NCBI GenBank assembly: GCA_020310875.1
Contig: CM035412.1
Span: forward strand, 135,632,868 to 135,696,867
Length of the DNA stretch: 64,000 nt
DNA from: Ceratopteris richardii
Lineage: Eukaryota > Streptophyta > Polypodiopsida > Polypodiales > Pteridaceae
Reading direction: 5' to 3'
A program made the translations under genes and the position numbers. Below, piece by piece: positions 58,901 through 64,000 of this stretch. How positions within the stretch are numbered: the stretch's first letter is position 1; every line of letters starts with the position of its first letter. The notes beneath the pieces were generated by a model. It saw only the letters and a list, made by a program, of their open reading frames with translations. It was not told the origin of the DNA and did not search any database.

Positions 58901-59229
58901 TTCATCAAATTTGATCTCTTGTAGACAGATAAAGTCTAGGGAAACATTTGAATCTCGAAGCCATTGACCAAACATGATCGTTCTTGAGGGGTTAGAAAAC
59001 ACTCAAATGTTGTACGAAACAAAAATAATTTATGATGAAAGGTATCTTTGTTGGTCAGGGATTTAGCCCTCTTTTTCTTGTTTTTATCTTCCTCTCTTCT
59101 TCTAGAGGTTGAGGGATCTTGGCACATGAGACATCCTTTGAGGGGGCTCTTCCATGGGAGTCTAGCAAGGAGTTTCCCTTTTAGGAACACCAACCCAACC
59201 AAGGAGTCCACATCGTGACTAGGAAGCAT
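55990..59229 (-). pseudogene. LINE B ORF2: endonuclease, reverse transcriptase, zinc-binding C-terminus
   Basis: Endonuclease TIALIYAVNFEIERL and ILCGDFNMFEF (about 58640; GDFN intact). RT: LPSGKSRDLDGLTNEFFKTL (57690-57630), RFDFDKAYDCLDWDFILQSL (about 57290), RQGCSLDPLLFSITIDG, LFADDMNALLHND (about 56970, FADD box). C-terminal zf-RVT-like part VRRIDFDDWCLPSQRINSWD, and further on LFFSCPRALEASW-type sequence around 56080. Frame changes and stops throughout. Confidence 0.85.
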
Positions 59230-59351
59230 GGAGCCAATGATCGAACTTTCACTACGAGGTTTTCTTCTTTGCTGGAGGTGAGACCACCTTCATTGCTAGA
59301 AGTGACTTGTGGGGGAGTCTCGGTGGTTTCCTCTTCATTCAACTCTTGTTT

Positions 59352-60490
59352 TCATTCACCTGGGTAGTCTAGTATATTGAGCTCCTTTTCTAAATTACAT
59401 AAAATATTTTTGGTTGCAGGGACTAAGTGATTGGGATTCGATGCATCACCTGCTTTGGCACTTCTTCTCCTTTTATGCCTTACTTTTGTGAAGTCCTCTG
59501 AATTATGATCCTCAAATTGAGTTCTTTTGACCTCTTTTGGTGATTTATCCAAAAGGGTCATTGTGATTTTGTCACCCGAGGCATGCAAGTTTCCTTGTGC
59601 ATTTTTCTTATTCTCTTCTAGCCTTAATGAATTCCTCCTGTGAGAGCATTCTTTGATCTTGTGGCCTTACGCCTACCAGTGAAAGCAAGCATTGGGTAAA
59701 TTTTTGAAAATTACTTTCTGTTTGAGAGGGAGTCCTTTGCCAATGTCGATGTTGATCTTGGTGGGGGGAACTTGGTTAAGGTATGCTTCAACACAAATCT
59801 ATGGGTGCCATCTAGCATTGAAGGAGTGTGTCATGCCTTCATAGATGAAACCCTCGACAACATACTTGGATGCCAATGGGCGACCAATCAGAGAATTTAT
59901 CTCCCTAATAAATCCATAAAGGAAGTAGGGAAGGTTGGGGAGTTCCACCCATAGAGAAAAATGAGGCGGTTTGGACTTATTTGGGACAAAGTCATGGAAC
60001 CACTTGAAAAGACATACGTGAAATGCCAAACTTGCCAAAAGGCAACCTGTAGGGATTGCAAGGCCATTTTCTCATTCTCAAAAACCAAAAGAACATGTTT
60101 GGCAGGTTGGAACTGACACTTACAAACCACCAAACCATGGTGGAACCACTCTTTATGAAATCATTGTCAGAGGGAGTCTAAAGGTTGTTTTGGACTAAAG
60201 AATTTCCCTACGAGGCAAACTTTTTTGAGATCCTCTTGTTTGGCAAGAATGCTCTCTCGAGGAAAGGAGAGGATCAGAAGCTTAATCCCAAAAAGACCAA
60301 GAGAAGCACCGTCAACCTTGCCCAATGAAATTTGCCCAAATTCTTGACCACTAGTGAGGAAATGGATCCCACTATTGACCGCAAAGAGGGAGACCAAAAG
60401 GGATGCAATTGATCCTTTCTTAGCAATAAGAAAACATCTTGGAAGAGATCGCCATAGCAGAGTAAATGATTTTGCATTCCTTGTTGAATC
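59352..60490 (-). pseudogene. LINE B ORF1 (DUF4283-type)
   Basis: SLGLFGIKLLILSFPRESIL, VFENEKMALQSLQVAFW, CLFKWFHDFVPNKSKPPHF, LWVELPNLPYFLYGFIREI: parallels LINE A ORF1 throughout. Knuckle ACFHW, stop, GHKIKEC near 59690: the second Cys is Trp. Acidic tail with KRRRSAKAG. Upstream edge near 60490 abuts the ATG of the DUF7869-like gene. Confidence 0.78.
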
Positions 60491-60498
60491 TTTAAAAA

Positions 60499-63060
60499 AT
60501 GTCTCAATGCAACAATGTTTACAATAATCGGGTGAATATTGATCCTCTACTAGTTGAATCTCATCTCTCTATGGAATCAAGTGCAATTGAAACAAATGAT
60601 GTCAATGAGCAAGAGGCTAGGACCATCAGATTTAAAAGAAGGCCTCATGAAGTAAGTAAAACACGTTTTCAATTCTTGACTTAAAATTAGACAGATTGCT
60701 TTAGATATTGTGAAGTCTTTTTGTGGGTTAAAATGGTTGTACAATCAGTTAAGAATGAAGAAATTAAAGCAACTAAGAGAGAAATTCTTGAATTTAGATA
60801 GTGAGAGATAAGACATATATCTTGGTACTAGATGCAAATTTGAGGATAATGTTTCATTATCATGTGTTTCATTTGAATATTACTGTAGCCAAGGGATTCG
60901 ATGTTGTAGGGCTACATTTAAAATTGCAATGAGCTTTGGGAATTAGAGATTGCATAAGGTTTAACAAAAACTTATCAATGGAGATCTCATCTTTGAAACT
61001 TGTAGAATTGCAAACAAAGGATCTATTGGACATCATGCAATGAGCTGGATGATGAACTATTTTAGTTTGCATTGTGAAGTTATGCCTACTACTAGAAGGT
61101 TACACTTGTCATATAACTTTACATGTCTAGAAGTATTTTGGGTCTATAGAGAAGAGATGCTAAGTAAAAATGAGAATTTTGTGCAATATCTCCATTTTAC
61201 TATATTGTGGAAAGAAGATTTCAAAAATGTTACTATTCCTTGAAAAGTTAGGATGGATGAATGCTGAGTCTGTGCCACTTTGAAGAACATGGTTATGGGG
61301 GCCACAACAGTTTTAGAAAAAGATAATTTGAAAACTCTTCTCAGGGAGAATCATGATAGTCAAGCTTTAAAGGGTATTTCATCATAGGGGTAAAGCACTT
61401 AGATATCTAGAGCATTATATGTGTTTGTTGATTGATGGTATGGACCAAAAGAAGGCATGCTTGCCTCATTTTTTGCACCTTCCCAAGGATATTGGGGATG
61501 AAGTCCTTGTGCAAATGCATTTGGTAGTTGCATTGGTTTAGAATGGAAATGTAAGGTCTATAGTTTTCTTGACCTACCCCAGCGTGCATAATGATCCAAA
61601 TCTCACTATGACTTTGATTCATAGAACCTTGCAATCATGGGAGCATCATCTACCACTAATTTTTCTAGTTGCAACTTGATAAAATTGCAAGAGAGAACAA
61701 GAATTCTATAGTCTTTGGATATTTATCGATGCTTGTTGATAAACAAGTATTTTGAAAAGTTAAGGTCAATTTTCTATTGGTTGGGCATACTCATGACCAT
61801 GTCGATCAAATGTTCAGTACATTTTCTAGGAGATTAGCACATCATAATGCTTTTACTCTTCCATCATTTACTATTTTAATTTTAGAAGCTTACAATTCAA
61901 AGCCTAAAGTTCATCATCTTATACAGATCTATGACTTCAAGGACTTTTTCTCAATAGGTGTTGATAATACAAATAAAGCTTTGGCACCATTGCATAATAC
62001 TAGTTTCAACCATGTATTTCTGATGAGGAAGATTGATGACACGACTCTTTTATTTTCAAAGAAATTTTCATCTTCTATTGGGTGGGAGCCTAAGGATGGA
62101 TGCAAATTTTTATTGTACGTGCCTAATTTGGTAGTTTTTCATGGTGCAAAGCAATCTCCATGTGAAGATAAAAGCATTATAGTAGAATCTGAAAACATGA
62201 TTGAGCAAAGTAAAAGGTGGATGTAGACATTTGTGGAAAAGGAGAGACAGATAGAGGGTGTGAAAAAATATGCAGGCAATGAAGATGTATGTTGGTGGGA
62301 TGATATTTTAATGCATCAAGAACAGATCATAAAGAATAACATTTCAAGATATTGGCCTATTGACATTCCATTCACATGAGAGTTTAGCACACATGTAAAT
62401 GTGGAGAAAACATGTAATGCACATCCACTTCAAAACTTAATAGACCCACCACAGAGGAATATTTATGTAGGTCCAAGGATGACAAAACAAGATGAAGCAA
62501 AATGGCATGGAAATTTGAAGGATATAAATGTTCACACACTTATTGCAATCCTTGCTGAGGGTGATGGATCTACCAAACCATATCTGATTGCAAAAGTTAT
62601 AGATGTCACTAAGGATACAGACCAAGATGGAATAACCTCTTCAACAATACATTGGTACTATACTAAAAGTAGTAATGCATTCACGGGAAAGACACTTTAG
62701 AAATCATATGTGATTTTGGGGAACAAATCGGATCAAAAAGGAAAGAGAATATTGAGAAAACATCTACTCTTAAAATAGATGAGATAGATATTTTTGTTTA
62801 CAATTTTGTCTTAACAAAAACAAGACAATTGAGGAAAAAAACCATCAATATGATATGGAAAAAACTTCCATATCTATGAGACACAAGTAATAAGAGGCAA
62901 ACAAGAAGGTTCATGCTTGATCCTACTAACATTGGTATCTTCTTGGATGACGATAAAGCTCTTGTTGCTATGGAAGAGAGGAAGAGAGTTCACAAAAGTC
63001 AGAAAGTAAAACACATGTATCAGACAAAGGGGGCATAGATGTATATGAAGAAAATTATGA
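60499..63060 (+). pseudogene. DUF7869-like (transposase-like) gene, decayed
   Basis: Exon-like start MSQCNNVYNNRVNID to a donor GTAAGT at 60652. Then CRATFKIAMSFGN, IANKGSIGHHAMSWMMNYF, EVMPTTRRLHLSYNFT, FVQYLHFTILWKEDFKNVTI, LIDGMDQKKACLPHF (about 61430), VFLTYPSVHNDPNL, ENKNSIVFGYLSMLVDKQ and FLLVGHTHDHVDQMFSTFSR (about 61770). The order GMDQKK ... ENKN ... VGHTH-D-DQ-FS is, as I recall it, that of DUF7869 proteins, a multi-copy family with a probable RNase H-like transposase fold. Stops (TAG, TAA, TGA) interrupt it in at least eight places. The long C-terminal part to 63060 has no recognised domain. Function unproven. Confidence 0.62.
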
Positions 63061-63539
63061 CATGTTGTGAAAATCTCTTACAATTTCTATTTCTTTACAA
63101 ATATTGTTGTGTACTTCATGTGATTGAACCATGTTTTGTAATATAATTGACTCCAATTGCAATTTCTCACCCAGAAATATGTTGATTTGGTTTCATCCAT
63201 ATGCCCTTTTTAATGTCTTTCAAATTTTTTATGTACAATTTTCAGAAGGCAATGTGCTATAGTATACATTTTTTGACACATTTTTCTATTAAAAATCTTG
63301 GGAAAATGTCAAAAAATGTCAATAAAACACATTTTTTTGGTTCATTCTTATAAAATTTTGTATACTAGTATAAAGTTTTTTCAAACATAAGATGCAATTT
63401 GCTTGATTTTTGACAAGGGGTTTCTCTTTTAGCGACATAGTTCTCGTTTGTTATGACTCGCTATTCCACCATTATGTGTAAGTTCTTAGTATTCCTAAAC
63501 TTTTCCTTAGTGAACTACACATATTGGTGGATTGGTCCA
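63061..63539. other. Spacer
   Basis: AT-rich, no open frame or repeat recognised. Confidence 0.4.
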
Positions 63540-64000
63540 AAAGATAATATAGATATTGCTAGGTCATCCCATTTTGGTACCATTTCAACACTAAAAAAGT
63601 AAGTGTCTTCTAAGTCATCCTTTATTGCCTCATTAGGGTCATCACGTCTAATATGTGAAAAATGGCTAGTTCATACATGATACTTGATTCTTTGACTACC
63701 ATTTCAAAATCATATTCCATAAGGAGAAGAACCACCTTGCTCACGTTTTAGTAGCACAAGGCTTATTGACAAGGTATAATAACACTTGGTGGTCGACAAA
63801 GATTTATCTAGCACTAAATGATGTCAAAATTCTTTACTGCATAGAACACATGGAGTCATCATCTCTTCATAGTGGTGTATTTTCCTCCAATAGGGATTCC
63901 TTCAGGACTTTCATATGTGATTGAGCCAATTTGGGCCCTTCAAAATAGGTCTTGATATGAGACATTTTTCAAGTTCTTGGAAAGATTTTTCACACCCTTT
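63540..64000 (-). pseudogene. gypsy-type RNase H fragment, runs off the window
   Basis: Minus strand: IFVDHQVLLYLVNKPC (about 63805-63760), then across a frame shift LLLMEYDFEMVVKESSIMY (63725-63670), the RNase H/tether region of plant gypsy pol. Stops are frequent. The upstream RT would lie beyond 64000. Confidence 0.65.

Larger units (their letters stand above)
55434..60490 (-). mobile_element. LINE B, near full-length L1-like element
   Basis: ORF1 (60490-59352) and ORF2 (59229 to about 55990) in order on the minus strand, ending in a 12-base T run at 55434-55445, the expected position of its poly(A) tail. Same family as LINE A by shared ORF1, endonuclease and C-terminal sequence. No target duplication identified. 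Many stops, so inactive. Confidence 0.8.

Overview
The window is a piece of a large, retrotransposon-packed land-plant nuclear genome. Evidence: Ty1/copia elements primed by initiator-Met tRNA, Ty3/gypsy elements, L1-like LINEs with plant-type ORF1, AT-rich spacers, TATAAATA promoters and GTAAGT introns. A gymnosperm or similarly large genome is plausible, but that is inference. Almost every coding stretch is broken, and most premature stops are TAG where a relative has CAG.

Layout. 1-13.3 kb: fragments of one copia family (called copia-1 here) at 1-136, 486-2732 and 10599-12367, a 5' gypsy fragment (gag plus LTR, 3061-5325), a gypsy reverse-transcriptase fragment (8.8-10.6 kb) and long unassigned spacer. 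13.3-21 kb: an old copia element (copia-2) split by a complete copia-1 element at 15198-20291, with ACCAA target duplications. 21-30.8 kb: a gypsy element (gypsy-2) split by an internally deleted copia element (copia-3) at 25265-28473, with CTTCT duplications, followed by a second gypsy-2 piece. 30.8-32.5 kb: copia and gypsy scraps.

32.5-38.3 kb is the unusual part. Two divergent TATA promoters share a 206-bp region with three 61-bp repeats. The leftward gene is unrecognised. The rightward gene encodes a histone H3/CENH3-like fold followed by a Ulp1/C48 cysteine-peptidase domain, both degenerate. It is bracketed by two clusters of four imperfect hairpins built on the arm ACCAATTCAAGCGATTAGGG; the first cluster lies in a predicted 5'UTR intron. 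A further two-exon gene of unknown function (38237-37546) with its own TATA box follows. This block looks like a gene-carrying DNA transposon (Ulp1-type genes are known cargo of Kaonashi-type Mutator-like elements), but no terminal repeats were identified.

38.4-44.9 kb: complete copia-4 (ACTAT duplications) inserted just upstream of that gene. 44.9-47.2 kb: unassigned. 47.2-52.2 kb: the 3' three-quarters of a copia-4 relative, joined at a breakpoint to LINE A (52.2-55 kb). LINE B, near full length, fills 55.4-60.5 kb. 60.5-63.1 kb: a decayed DUF7869-like gene (transposase-like, multi-copy family). The window ends in a gypsy RNase H fragment.
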